Below are positions 43,884 through 54,930 of a stretch of DNA of 64,000 nucleotides, piece by piece (positions within the stretch are counted from its first letter, which is position 1; every line of letters starts with the position of its first letter). The notes below the pieces were generated by a model, which saw only the letters and a list, made by a program, of their open reading frames with translations, ran no database searches and was not told where the DNA came from. Made by a program: the position numbers and the translations under genes. Source of the stretch: Crossaster papposus (lineage: Eukaryota; Echinodermata; Asteroidea; Velatida; Solasteridae); assembly GCA_037893245.1 (NCBI GenBank), contig JBAIAA010000437.1, positions 806,001 through 870,000 on the forward strand, read 5' to 3'.

Positions 43884-44226
43884 GTAGGCATGTTGTTTTT
43901 TCCTTTTCCGTAAGCGCCGTTACGATGTACAATTTCTCAACTTCAAGAAAATCAAGATGCAGAATCTGCCCGTCCAGAGTTGATTGAGTTGGTCTTATTG
44001 TAGATTGTATAACAGATTTTTAGAATTCCACTTAGATTCGTGAGCACACTAAGAAGTTATACACAGTTTGATTTTGTATCAAAACATACAAAACATTGTT
44101 GAAAATAATGTCAACAGATTTATAGAATTCCACTTGGATTCGTGAGCACAATAAAACGTTAGACATAGTTTGATTTTGGCCAGTGCATCGCATCAATATT
44201 TTACCTCTGTGAACATGCAGTCGTGA

Positions 44227-44406
44227 ACCACATAACGATCGAGGCTCGATATTGTGTTTTCCTTTGTTCCTTTACTGTACCCAATCCCATTGGCTAGCGC
44301 TTGCACCGTCGATCGAGGACCGAATTTTTCCATTCATACCGCCGACCGAGGGTCTTTTGTTTCCTTTGTTCTCCTTTGTTTCTCGCCCCTCGGCCGTTAT
44401 GTGGTG
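44227..44406. mobile_element. 180-bp TIR repeat, copy 1
   Basis: ACCACATAACGATCGAGGC on the left and CTCGGCCGTTATGTGGT on the right are inverted. It is closely similar to 53173-53357, including TTGCACCGTCGATCGAGGAC. It ends just before the first kinase exon. Confidence 0.75.
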
Positions 44407-44444
44407 CCGGAACACTAACGCTTGTCGTGTAATTCTCATTTAAG

Positions 44445-44660
44445 ATATACCAATGTCCACTACAACCGCTGTTGTGAGCAGGGAACAAGATGCTTCCCCG
44501 TACGCCACCGTTTTGGAAAGTCCTTCGGAATTCCCGCGAGACCAGCTGACCATCATACGAGAACTCGGGCAGGGTGAATTCGGACAAGTCTTGCTTGCCA
44601 AAGCTAAGGGCATCGTACAGCGCGGTGTTGTCACTCATGTCGCCATCAGAACCCTGAAAG
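44445..44660 (+). CDS. RTK exon: kinase N-lobe, glycine loop, altered VAIK
   Basis: A 216-bp exon, phase 1 to 1, with acceptor TTTAAG and donor GTAAGA. It encodes a juxtamembrane stretch with one Tyr (SPYATVLE), then the start of the kinase: LTIIRELGQGEFGQV is a normal ATP-binding glycine loop. The beta3 strand reads HVAIRTLK. The invariant ATP-anchoring Lys of VAIK is Arg, codon AGA at 44648-44650. A dispersed TIR element ends only 38 bp before this exon. Confidence 0.9.
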
Positions 44661-45158
44661 GTAAGATCAGACAACAGACTTGCCAGTGAATGAGAATGTT
44701 TTGAGGGGCACGGTTATTTGCTTTGAAACAGACACGTGCAGACCATGTGATGACCGCTAAAACTGTTTCAAACCGCGGTGCCCATTTTGCACAACACACG
44801 TACATTATTAACTAAAATATTAAACAAATCCGCCCACAAACGATGTTGCTCGTTATAGGTCAAGCATATGATTTGTTTTTATTAAAAAGAAAATTGCAAT
44901 GCGAGTGGTGCAAACATTTGGAATAATCTGCCAGAACAATTGCGAACATTTGGTGCACAGACTTTTTGGTTTTAAATGTAAAATAAAAGAAATAATGCAA
45001 TTCATTTCATGCAATTCGTGGAATTATTTGTAGCCAGGGGGATAATCTTTCAAAATATGAAGGGAAACAAATTATGAACAAAAAAATGTTTTTACCAACA
45101 TAGTAACAATGGCAACGGATTATAAAACAAAAAAACCTGATTATTAGCATGAATATCA

Positions 45159-45582
45159 TCAGCAGTGTAAAAGACCGATTCCATGGCTGCAGGTTCCCGC
45201 CGGACTCGCGTATGTGTCATAACCATCGTTCACCATGTCATAGTTTTCATCGCTTATTGCGTCTTCTAAATCAGAATCATCTTGAATCTCATCATTGAAT
45301 ATATTTTCAAGGAATTCCAGTGCTTGATCAGGCCCAAAACGAGTTGCCATGTTGCGATAATAGTCGCTTTTTCATCGCAAAATAAAAAAAATTAAAAAAC
45401 ACGTTCAACCATATTTTTTTCAATAGCGTCCCCTATTGAATATTACATCAAACGAAAGCTCAACAATTGCTCTAAACAACCGAACGAGGGCGGTATTATA
45501 TGGAGTTATGACTACTTATCAAAGTCCAAATTGAACGTGTTTTTGGTGGTCGCTAGCGACCGCTGTGTGCACCAAAGGGTTA
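45159..45582 (-). mobile_element. piggyBac 5' end with transposase N-terminus
   Basis: On the minus strand TTAA (45580-45583) is followed by CCCTTTGGTGCACACAGCGG, a piggyBac-style terminus. It is followed by a 63-codon ORF at 45159-45350 starting MATRFGPDQALEFLENIFND with an acidic stretch (DDSDLEDAISDE). The DDE domain and the other end are missing. Confidence 0.5.
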
Positions 45583-45795
45583 AGCACATTTACATCGGAG
45601 CTCCGACATGTCATCCGTTAGATCTTATGCCAATTGCGCTGATCTATGGAGTTATAACTTGGTTGCCACTATAATGTGGAACCGAATAGAAATTCACCCT
45701 TTTCTTTTTCCTCCAAAAGGGTTTTTATTTGTTTGCGGGTTTTTGCCTATCTCGTAAATAAGAAATAGTATCAATGTTTTGGATTCCTGTAAATA

Positions 45796-45890
45796 TCCTT
45801 GTATTTATATGTACTGTTATTTTATTTGATGATGTATGCAGAGCCCCAATGAAAACCAGTTTTAAACTGTTTGGGCACACCCTGGGTAAA
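45796..45890 (+). mobile_element. LINE 3' end fragment, second copy
   Basis: Matches positions 1-95 in the same orientation (GAGCCCCAATGAAAACCAGT, then a short hairpin and TTTGGGCACACCCT). Confidence 0.6.
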
Positions 45891-46450
45891 GAAGGTACAA
45901 CACGTCGTCTGTTGGCCCCAAATCCACCAATAAAATCGCGCGGTGACCAGCCTCTTTCACATACTTTATGTTGAGAATTTTTAGCGATCATACCATGGTC
46001 TACAGTGTATTTTTAAATAAAAAATGCGGAATACAATTAAGTTAAACTCAATACATAAGGGATCATTTGCTCAAAATCAACCTCTTGCTTATTAGCGTGG
46101 CAATTATAACACTGTTACCATACAAAATTACCTGCGCGTTTGTAACGTGGCATTGACGTAAAAGCCCCGCTTTATATTAACGTCAGTGGGGAGTCGGATC
46201 GGCTGCCCTAGTACAAGGGGGTCCGGAGGAATGTGTCCCTTCCTCTCCCCCGCGGAACAATTGTAATATACTATGCTCCTGCACTCTAATGCAATTTGAT
46301 AATAAATTAGAAACTTTGTTAGTATATCAAAACATTGGTTTGCGCAACTCCCAAACCCCGCCTAGATCCGCCACTATATCACAGTTCCTACAAGAACGGA
46401 CGCGTGTAATAAACACGTGAATTCACTTCCTTTCTTTGTTGAATTACCAG

Positions 46451-46561
46451 AGGGTACAGAACCAAAAGAGAGAGAAAATCTTCTCCGAGAGATGAACTTC
46501 ATGAAACAATTGCCGGGTCACGCTAATGTCGTCAAGTTCCTTGGCTACTGTGTCGATGAAG
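46451..46561 (+). CDS. RTK exon: kinase alpha-C helix
   Basis: A 111-bp exon, phase 1 to 1, between TTACCAG and GTGAAC. It encodes ENLLREMNFMKQLPGHANVV, with the alpha-C Glu (in LLREM) that normally pairs with the beta3 Lys, then KFLGYC of beta4-5. A T-rich run and a hairpin follow the donor. Confidence 0.9.
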
Positions 46562-46591
46562 GTGAACATCGGGGTTTTTTTTTTTTTATAA

Positions 46592-46686
46592 ATTTGTCCT
46601 TTGAAGATATGTAGAATAACAAGCAATGGCAGCCATTTTGAAAATTTTGAAAATTGTTATTCTACATATATTTCTTCAAAGGAAAA
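46592..46686. repeat. 95-bp hairpin after an RTK donor
   Basis: TTTGAAGATATGTAGAATAA and TTATTCTACATATATTTCTT face each other around a ~35-bp loop. It begins about 30 bp after the donor at 46562. Confidence 0.7.
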
Positions 46687-47494
46687 CTATGCAATGACCC
46701 CATAGCCAAATATACCTCATGACATACTCGTGTGCCAAATAGCTGTATCATCAAAGGCACATTTCTCCCAAATATTTCCCCTACGTCTGCCCTATGAGAA
46801 CTGACAAACATTCATGTACAGTTCCAAAGCTATAGATTTTTTTTTGTTATGTGGTTTGTAAACTCTGGAGTACAGGGCGAGGGCATTATAAGCTGATTCG
46901 TCTATGAGTGTTGGTTCCGTCTGTTGGCTGCGGTTTTTGTTTGCCTTTATAAGCAAATTCGTGAGATTCTGTTAAAAAAGGCGTCTCTTTTTACGCACTT
47001 TGAATGGATATTTTATAACACATGTACTGTATAGTTCTCAGTGTAAACTGAATTACAATGGCAAAAATTACAATAGCTGTCTTTGAAGAATAATTATGTA
47101 CAATGTTGTTACAAAAGTCACCTCGAGTTGCCAATTTATATTATATTATTATAATATTATTTACAAGATTTTGTGATACAAAGCAGCTAATGTCGTAATT
47201 TCACCAAAGAAACACGCTATTAGTATTAACCTGAATAACACAACATGCATCCTAGAACAATGGTTATTAATTCATGCTAGAGCAGAACCCAGCACAATTA
47301 CACAATGTTCTTGTTCATTGTCATCTGCACGCTCCCCTAGGTAGACCATGGGACGAGTCCGGTTATTGTGTTCGTTCGTGATCTTTATTTCTTAACGGCG
47401 ACGGTAATAACAAAATGGCCATTTACAACTCTGTTTGTAGGGATATACACAACCATTGACCTAGTTCAGTGAGTGATTCGTTATTGTTTGCTAG

Positions 47495-47682
47495 ATCCCG
47501 TCTATATCACCATGGAGCACCTTGCCAAAGGACCCCTGAAAAACGTCCTGATAGAAAGTCGGGCCAACTTGAAGCAGACCCCCGGCAACCTGCACGACAG
47601 TAGCAAATCGTTGACGGCAAAGGACCTCGTCAAATTTGCTAGAGACGTGGCCGACGGTATGGCTTTTCTCGCTTCACACGAG
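47495..47682 (+). CDS. RTK exon: hinge, insert and alpha-E helix
   Basis: A 188-bp exon, phase 1 to 0, with acceptor TTGCTAG and donor GTCAGT. It encodes VYITMEHLAKGPLKNVL (hinge; gatekeeper region ITME), a polar kinase insert, and LVKFARDVADGMAFLASHE, the helix before the catalytic loop. Confidence 0.9.
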
Positions 47683-48341
47683 GTCAGTAATAATGATGTT
47701 ATGTTACGAATAAGCAAGCATACTAAAATATGTGTTAATTTGTCTTCGTTACGGAAAGAAACAAAATTTTAATCAGATAACACTTCCTAAGCGAATCTAT
47801 TCGATTTACATAAATTATAATCGAAATATAGCAGTTAAAGAGAATAATATCTACAATATTGAAACGACTGTTTTAAGAGGTGCACAGTTTTCAATTAAGA
47901 TCTTTTTGTTTTACTTTATGAAAAATGTAACGCTATAAACTTTATTATTTCACTGTATCTGGTTGTTTGACACAAGAAGTTATAATAATCAACGTAATTT
48001 ATGTCCAGAATATCTTGTTTATTTATTTATTTATTTATAGAATGACCTTGTGTTAAATTTGTATTATATTAAATGCTTTTGTTTCATGAAACTGAAATGA
48101 GTAGTCTTATTATTCTCTGTTCATATCCGAAATTGTATTTTTACAAAACGGATGTTGAGGTTATGGACTTCAATCAGTAATTTTGAACCTAATTTGCCGA
48201 TTTCCTTTTAAATCTGGTTATAAGATAGCCAAACATAATATTAAAAGCTTATTCGCAAATTATCTCTCAAGTATTAAAACAGTTACTTATTATTAAAATC
48301 CAATACCGCATTTGAAATACTTTTTCCGTCTTACCTTTTAG
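47683..48341. other. RTK intron, nothing recognised
   Basis: AT-rich intron sequence without a recognised repeat. Confidence 0.5.
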
Positions 48342-48464
48342 TGTATCCACAGAGATCTGGCAGCCCGTAATATTCTCGTGGCCGGCAATATGGTGTGCAA
48401 AGTGTATGACTTTGGTCTTGCACGTAACGTCAAGAATTTCGAAACCTACCAAGGGCGACCCAAG
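48342..48464 (+). CDS. RTK exon: catalytic loop and DFG
   Basis: A 123-bp exon, phase 0 to 0, between CTTTTAG and GTGTGG. It encodes [13 protein letters not shown] with the catalytic Asp in tyrosine-kinase form, and KVYDFGLAR with the metal-binding Asp. The activation segment has only one Tyr (FETYQGRPK), where many RTKs have two. Confidence 0.92.
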
Positions 48465-48747
48465 GTGTGGACATTGGAACCTCTTTGCTTCTCTGTGTTA
48501 TTTCCAGGAAATGTGTGATTATTTCATTAGCAAAGGTTTAAATAAAGCATTCAAAATGAAGGGATGATGGAAATGATTCTGCACGTGTTCACCACTCTCT
48601 AAAAACACCTGTGTTAGATTGGCATAGCCTGAAAATAAAATTGCTTAGTCTATTTGGGGTTAACAAAATGACACTTGTGTGGGTCAAAATGACATAAAAA
48701 AAAATTAAAAAAAATTGTATTTGCGAAAAAGTGTTCTTTTTGACCCA

Positions 48748-49197
48748 CACTCTCAAAACATGGATTAAAATGTGGTTGGTTAAAATAGTTGGTTAAAATT
48801 GTAACCAAAAATGTGTACATTATTTTTTTCCAATGTGACCATTGTTTGATACATTTTACCCAACGTCGGGCAAAATCTTTAACACATTTTTTAACTGTTG
48901 TGTTGTTTAACTGATAACCAACGGTTGATTAAAATGAGTAAATGTACCCAACGTTGGTTAAATTTGGTTAAATATACCCAACGTTGGTTAAATTTGGTTA
49001 AGTGTAATCAACGTGGGGTAAAATGACTCGATTTTACCAACTGTTAGTTACCAGATGAATCACAAAACAAATTATTACAGATTTTGCCCAGCGTTGGGTA
49101 AAATGTACCTAACTTTGGTCAAATTGAAAAACAAAGTTGGCTAAAATTGTAACCAACTTTTTTAACCAAAAACATTTTAATACATGTTTTGAGAGTG
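48748..49197. mobile_element. TIR element with iterated TTGGTTAAAT motifs
   Basis: CACTCTCAAAACATGGATTA and ACATGTTTTGAGAGTG are inverted ends. The interior repeats ACCCAACGTTGGTTAAATTT many times in both orientations. It is non-coding. Confidence 0.7.
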
Positions 49198-49347
49198 CAA
49201 AAAAAACACTAAGCAAATTTAGATTCGAACTTTGGGTCAATCTGACAGCACGTTGCTACGGTACGCGATAATACAAAGAAGTCATTAGAGATGTTTAATG
49301 AAACATATTTCTGAGATGGTATTCCTTGTTTGGCGTTGTTATAATAG

Positions 49348-49459
49348 GGTCTGTTGCCTCTTCGATGGATGGCGCTGGAGTCGATTATTGATGACATTTA
49401 CTCAACAAAAAGTGACGTGTGGTCTTATGGCGTTCTTCTGTGGGAAATCGTAACCCTGG
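49348..49459 (+). CDS. RTK exon: P+1 loop and alpha-F
   Basis: A 112-bp exon, phase 0 to 1, between ATAATAG and GTAAAA. It encodes [11 protein letters not shown], the tyrosine-kinase P+1 loop with ALE in place of APE/PPE, and [17 protein letters not shown]. Confidence 0.92.
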
Positions 49460-50273
49460 GTAAAACAAAGTGGAATCCTCATTCAATATTTCAGTGCTGA
49501 AACTTAACCCGTTCATGCAACGTACCAATCTAGACAGTTCTATAAATTCAGCACGATTCGACACTCATGGTTTAAGTGATATGGGCCCTGAAAAAACATT
49601 CAAGTATAAATATTACTTTGAAGACAAAAAGATGAATTGTAAAAAGTCATAAATTTGAAGATAAAACGATTTTGCGTTTTGCAAAAAACAAAACAAACAA
49701 AACCCAAAAGCTGGTGCCGATATCGTAGCGCCCTAAGCACAGAAAGTTACCAAGCCTAAACAAATGTTCGCTGTTAAAAAAAAAACACCTGCAGAAATGC
49801 CTCATATTTCCATGATCTGGAGCCAAATTCCCACTAGTCCCTTCACCCCCACGTGCCAGCCGATATTTTGTTTTGATGCCAACCGCGCACGCGAGTATTT
49901 ACACACAGGGTAAATACGTATGCCTAGTGGCTACGTCATAAACGCTCTTTTCAGGTGGAGTGTAACGCAACAATGGAAACGCGCTACTGTGCGTTCAGCC
50001 AATGAGCACTAGTATGACGTAGCAAGAACCTGATAGCACACGGGTTACCCGTGCGCTCGTCTACTACGCATGCGATCGTGGAACTAGCACACAGGTGTAG
50101 TACTTACACGCGAACATCGACCAAACTAGTAATTTTAATATTTGGCTCACTCTAATATATTTCTTCTAAAATGGGGATAAATTTCATCTTATTGATATGT
50201 GAAAATGTCACGTAATTGTAACTCTATTCCCAAGTTAAATCTATTCCAATAAAAAGATCACAAAACTTGGCTG
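49460..50273. other. RTK intron, nothing recognised
   Basis: CpG-containing sequence near 49850-50100, with no clear repeat partner in the window. Confidence 0.45.
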
Positions 50274-51112
50274 TCAATTGTCGCAAGTAAATTTTGGTGT
50301 TTCGCCATTCTGTGTCTGTCGCTCTACACAATACACACGTCCACCACTGATTGTCTACCGTTCTACGAACTGATAAATACCCATTGAGCACAATGAAACA
50401 TATGGACGTTTTCCCACCTCCATAAATGAAAAAGGAACTTTCAAAAGAAAACATAAACAAATCGCCATTACTATTTCGGGGGGAAAAGAGTTCACATGTT
50501 CCTCATTCAAAACAAAAAATCTGACAATACAAATAAGGTTTCAGACGTAATTTCAATTATTGAATTCTCACTAAGCTCAACAGCTTCCAATGGCATTCCA
50601 TTGACAGCTATAAAAATTGATTATTTTAGTAAAATACACATGATAGCATGGATCAATTTCGGTAATTAATGTTTACAAATTAAGTGAGAAAACATGCTCT
50701 TTATTGATATGCTTGATTGGTGTATACAATTTAATTGTGTTTTAAGAAAGATTCATAAATACCTGGGACAGTTTAGGCATTCCTATTGGTCGAGAGCCCG
50801 TCACGTGGCCGGTATTAAACGGACGATAAAGACATGGCTGGAAGTGTTTAAACATAGATGGAAACAACATTCCGTCCCCAGGGCTCACTTTATTTCCAAC
50901 CCTGAACAGTACCTCGTCTCCAATAATAAGAGCGGGTAGTGTTGAGCGCGTACAGCTCGACACCTTGGGAACGAGGTTGCCAATGGCAGTAATAGTCTGG
51001 TTCACAGTAAATACGCTTTATTGCATGTATTGTGTAGAGAGCGACAGAGGCGGAAACATGTCATTTGACACAGACAGAATGGCGAAACACCGAAATTTAC
51101 TTGCGACAATTT
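50274..51112. mobile_element. TIR element in RTK intron
   Basis: TTGTCGCAAGTAAATTTTGG and TGTTTCGCCATTCTGTGTCT at 50277-50318 reappear inverted at 51066-51110. The right arm carries a ~26-bp insertion. The ~750-bp interior has no recognised coding sequence. Confidence 0.65.
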
Positions 51113-51178
51113 TCCGGGATTTTCGGGGCTTTTTGGGCTGAATTTTACAAAAAAGGTATTTATGAATGGGAATAAATG

Positions 51179-51320
51179 TGTGTTCGGTCGGTATTAATCA
51201 CTCTGTTTAATACCTCTTGGAGTCTGGGTGCTGATAATTACCCTCGCCTTCGGCTCGGGTAATTATCAGCACCCAGACTCCAATCGGTATTAAACAGAGT
51301 GATTAAAACCTCTCGAACAC
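51179..51320. repeat. 140-bp long-stem hairpin
   Basis: A perfect 26-bp inner stem (TTGGAGTCTGGGTGCTGATA onward, 51218-51243 against 51257-51282) lies inside a ~35-bp imperfect outer stem containing AATCACTCTGTTTAATACC. The loop is CTTCGG-like. Confidence 0.8.
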
Positions 51321-51415
51321 ACATGTATTCCCTTAATAATATCCGGGTCACTTTATTTTTAACTCACCCTGTAAAATGTAACATAATAAGTGTTAATAAT
51401 GGTTTTTCGTTGAAG

Positions 51416-51512
51416 GCGCCCGTCCTTACCCTACAATGAGTACCGACACGATGATACGTGAACTATTGAAGGGAAAATACATGCAGCGACCAAGTCACTG
51501 TCGGAAAGAACT
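51416..51512 (+). CDS. RTK exon: kinase C-lobe
   Basis: A 97-bp exon, phase 1 to 2, between TTGAAG and GTAAGT. It encodes PYPTMSTDTMIRELLKGKYM then RPSHC, the usual PYP and RP.HC features of RTK C-lobes. Confidence 0.9.
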
Positions 51513-51959
51513 GTAAGTACCACAAATTCCTTCCTATTTAAATGTTCCTGCTCTACGAACACATTTCAAATTAAAATTAGTGTTTGGAATATTGATTAAA
51601 CGCATTGAGTATATCGAGTGCAGGACACATACGCCGTAAAAATTTACTTGAAAATGTTGTATTTGCTTATCTTCCTTTCATACCGTTTTGAGTAGCAAAT
51701 TATAATAACAATGTGATAATAATAACATTGTCGGGTGTAGTGCATTGCAGAAGCTTCCAAAAATGTAAAATTCCCGATATGTTTTATTACAGTTGGTGTG
51801 TCAGTGTTTTCAGGGGGTTGCACCTTGAACAAATAGATTTTCAAATTGAACTGATAATATTCAAGCATTATGTTTGTTATGAGCTTTCAAATGAGACATC
51901 CCACGAAGAAATCGGCCAACGGCGAATAATTTAATAATTAAATTCAAATTTTGAATTAG

Positions 51960-52390
51960 GAGCGTCCCGCAAAATGAGACGGAACTGGGAAAAGGTTGAA
52001 ATGAGGATTATCATTATAGTGCTGTATGCTGCGCTCCAATTTGACATTCCATTAACAAGTAGGGGCCTACTGGCTTTTTTAAAGTTTGCATTCATTAACA
52101 TGTCACACAAATAAAATATTAAGAAAAAAAGTCTTTGAAGTTTCGAGTTGTGTACATGTGATATAGACAAAAGTCCATTTGTTTTCGTTAAAACACTTTT
52201 ATTCCGCTACTTTCTTACTATTTCTTTAGAAATATGATTAGTATACATAAGATTAGTATAGTATTAGTATACAAAGATTACAAATATCAATAAATCTGAA
52301 ATTTGGAGAAAAAAATACTACTATTCACTATTTGCATTTTTCTCTTCTATAGCCTGTTCCCAGCTCCGTCTCATTTTGCAAAAACCCCTC
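51960..52390. mobile_element. TIR element in RTK intron
   Basis: GCAAAATGAGACGGAACTGG at 51970 faces CCAGCTCCGTCTCATTTTGC at 52360. About 430 bp, non-coding. Confidence 0.65.
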
Positions 52391-52630
52391 ACAAATGTAA
52401 TATATACATAATTCTGTTTAATCTGAAAACTTTACTGAAGTCAGTATAACTCTGCGATAATAACAATCAACACAAAGTAATGCAATGCATATCAAATACG
52501 TAACTATATAGGAAGAACATGGGGTAATGTTAACCACGACGCCATCTCGAAGAAGGAATATATATTTGAGCAAAGTGAAAAGGGCACGTGTATCAAAATT
52601 TAAGTTCTGACCATTGTTTTTTTGGCAAAG

Positions 52631-52730
52631 GTATCAAATGATGCAGACGTGCTGGTCTAAAACGGCCAATAAAAGGCCATCCTTCAACGAGATCAGCCAG
52701 GATCTGGGGAAACTTCTCGAAACAGCCAAT
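52631..52730 (+). CDS. RTK exon: end of kinase domain
   Basis: A 100-bp exon, phase 2 to 0, between GCAAAG and GTAAGT. It encodes YQMMQTCWSKTANKRPSF, with the conserved Trp and the Arg of RPSF that closes the C-lobe, then an amphipathic DLGKLLETAN. Confidence 0.92.
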
Positions 52731-53172
52731 GTAAGTAAACGTCTCAGTGTATCCGATATACCCATTTACAGCGGCGTATAAACTGGGTTTGCACAGGGGT
52801 ACTTTAATATAGGGGTCCGCATTGTTTTGAGGGGGGTACCTATGAGCTCATGGATAAAGACGGTCTCGAGAAAATGGGGGGGGGGGGGGGGGGTACTCTT
52901 CCACTATGTTCCCTTATTCATACGCCACTGCTTCTGGGTTAATTGTTACCAGCACTCATTTTAGTAGAGTGCCTGGGATGAATTTAAGTTCTTCTTGTTT
53001 AAACATCCACACGCTGAAACGTGGGAAAGTAATTAAATACTGAACTAACGGGTTTATTTTTTGTATGGACGTTATCTAATAAAACGAATTTATAACCGTT
53101 TCTGTGCCCTTTCCCGACGCCGAGGTCTCGTTGATGTGATGCCATGTATGACAGTCACACATGTAGTCGTGA
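52731..53172. other. RTK intron with a G tract
   Basis: A pure G run of about 20 lies near 52876-52893. Nothing else was recognised. Confidence 0.5.
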
Positions 53173-53357
53173 ACCACATAACGATCGAGGCTCGATATTG
53201 TGTTTTCCTTTATTTCTATGTTATACCCAATCCCCATTGCTTTGCGCTTGCACCGTCGATCGAGGACCGAATTTTTCCATTCATACCGCCGACCGAGGGG
53301 CTTTTGTTTCCTTTGTTCTCCTTTGTGTCTCGCCCGGCCCCCGGTCGTTATGTGGTG
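53173..53357. mobile_element. 180-bp TIR repeat, copy 2
   Basis: Second copy of 44227-44406, in the same orientation, in the last RTK intron. Confidence 0.75.
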
Positions 53358-54180
53358 CAAGAGCACACAAACGTGTGCGTGTGTAAACACCTTCCATCGT
53401 GGACGTCAGACAAACGAATTTGGGGGCAAACAATGGTTCCACGATTGACAGAAGGTCCACGATTCCAAATCGTGTACAAATCCTATGGAGGTCTTCTGAA
53501 AAAGTTTGAGTACAAACAAAAGAGGGATAACGGTCGGACAATGCCCCGTCCACGATTTATAAGGTGTTTACACAGACACATACACAATTAAGCATTTAAT
53601 TATGCAAGCTACCGGTGTAAAAAGTTAGACTTTAAGAATTAAAAATAGGGTTGAAGTATAATTTCCTTGACTTATCGTGGACCGTATAGCAAAAGGTACT
53701 CATATAATCGCAAATATCTTGCTCATTAATGTAACGGTAGCAAATAAGGAAACAATGTAACAGAAAATCACCACTTAGACATTCGCATCTCTTTGAAACA
53801 CAGCGCTTACTTTTAATCTCTTTTTAAAACTTATACTATCAAAAAGATAAAATAATAATTAGGGCCCATTACACTTTTTTGGAGCTATCCCAAAACGTAA
53901 CCAACGCACTTGTTGTAAAGATGATAATAATAAATCTAAACTCAATTTGAAATTGTGTTGATTATGGTCGCAGTTCAAATTGTGATTTGTAAAATTTTGA
54001 ATTGAAATCGTATAATATTAGTTTCTCGAAACATACAGCATTCACAGCTAAAGCTTCGTCAGGTTACTTTGTCAAACATCTTTCTTTAGATTGTTCGCAC
54101 TTTGCTGCTTCAAACAATTCAAATGCCATCCCTTTAAAGATGTTCTTGTTTTTGTTTTCTCTCCCTTTATCTCTCTTTAG
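53358..54180. other. RTK last intron, nothing recognised
   Basis: AT-rich, no recognised repeat. It ends in a strong pyrimidine tract before the terminal exon. Confidence 0.5.
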
Positions 54181-54258
54181 GAATTCATATCGCTGGAAGA
54201 CTACCAAGAGTGTCAGTACAACGTAACGATTGCTTCATCCCCCCATGAAAAATATTAA
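54181..54258 (+). CDS. RTK terminal exon
   Basis: The acceptor is CTCTTTAG at 54173-54180. It encodes 25 residues including two Tyr (EDYQECQYNV) that could act as docking sites if phosphorylated. The TAA stop is at 54256-54258. Confidence 0.85.
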   Translation, partial: EFISLEDYQECQYNVTIASSPHEKY

Positions 54259-54262
54259 TAAA
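54257..54262 (+). promoter_or_regulatory. Poly(A) signal of the RTK gene
   Basis: AATAAA overlaps the stop codon by two bases, so the 3' UTR would be very short if this signal is used. No equally good signal was examined further downstream. Confidence 0.55.
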
Positions 54263-54734
54263 GCAAAGAGGCGTTAACTCAACCGAAATATATCATGCAT
54301 CGTAATATTCTGTCCATCTCCGTTCAATATATTAAATGGAAAAAAACACCACAATTGTCTGTTTCAAGTAGATATTCCGACCCCTACTTGTTGTAAATGT
54401 GGCCCCATCCCCAAAAGAGGCAACATTCTGAAGGATTTTTTTCATCTAATGTGAGAAAAAAACCACAAAATTTCGAGAAAAAAAAATTGGGGACAAACTC
54501 CCCACTTTTTAACGCCATGGCTCCGCCCATAAAATGGCATGAAGTGGTTTTGAAGTGGTTAATGTATTGATGTGTGACCCTGCTTGTTTCAAAGAGTGTA
54601 CCCAAAAATACATAAGCCCCTGTAAGCCCACTGTCTGTGGTATTTACTAATGTTTGTACACATACATAGTTTGACTTGCTAGAATTGTTTCCCATGCATG
54701 CAATTATGCCTATTTTGCTCGTAATGTGACATTT

Positions 54735-54930
54735 TCGTGACAAGGGTTAGGGTTAGGGTTAGTGTTTGGGTTAGGGTATAATATATGGGGTATATTGGGT
54801 CAAAAATTCAACCCAGGAAATTAATTGTAGTTGAAATAGGAACATTTTGAAAAAAAACTTGCTCGAATTTCTAACCATTTTTTACACGAGAACAAAGAGA
54901 TGTCCACACAAAGATACCAATTTGAGGATT
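54735..54930 (+). repeat. Dispersed repeat with telomere-like motifs, copy 2
   Basis: GGGTTAGGGTTAGGGTTAGT at 54745-54764 is followed by the same unique sequence as the inverted copy at 12841-13012. The TTAGGG run therefore belongs to a dispersed element, not to a chromosome end. Confidence 0.75.

Larger units (their letters stand above)
31751..54258 (+). other. Receptor tyrosine kinase gene, 3' part, 13 exons
   Basis: Thirteen exons on the plus strand, each with AG/GT borders and matching phases, join into one open frame of 515 codons including the stop. Order: one fibronectin type III domain, one transmembrane helix, a ~110-residue juxtamembrane stretch, then a full tyrosine kinase domain and a short tail. 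The kinase is of receptor type ([29 protein letters not shown] and RPSF signatures). The glycine loop is intact but the beta3 lysine is Arg. Upstream exons for the signal peptide and any other extracellular domains were not found in 1-31750 and may lie outside. The family could not be named; the layout suits a divergent invertebrate RTK. A chain of exons with consistent phases argues for a real, conserved gene. Confidence 0.9.

Noticed and set aside
53061-53591. 176-codon ORF in the last RTK intron
   Set aside because: About half of it is the 180-bp TIR repeat, which is shared with 44227-44406, and the opposite strand is also open.
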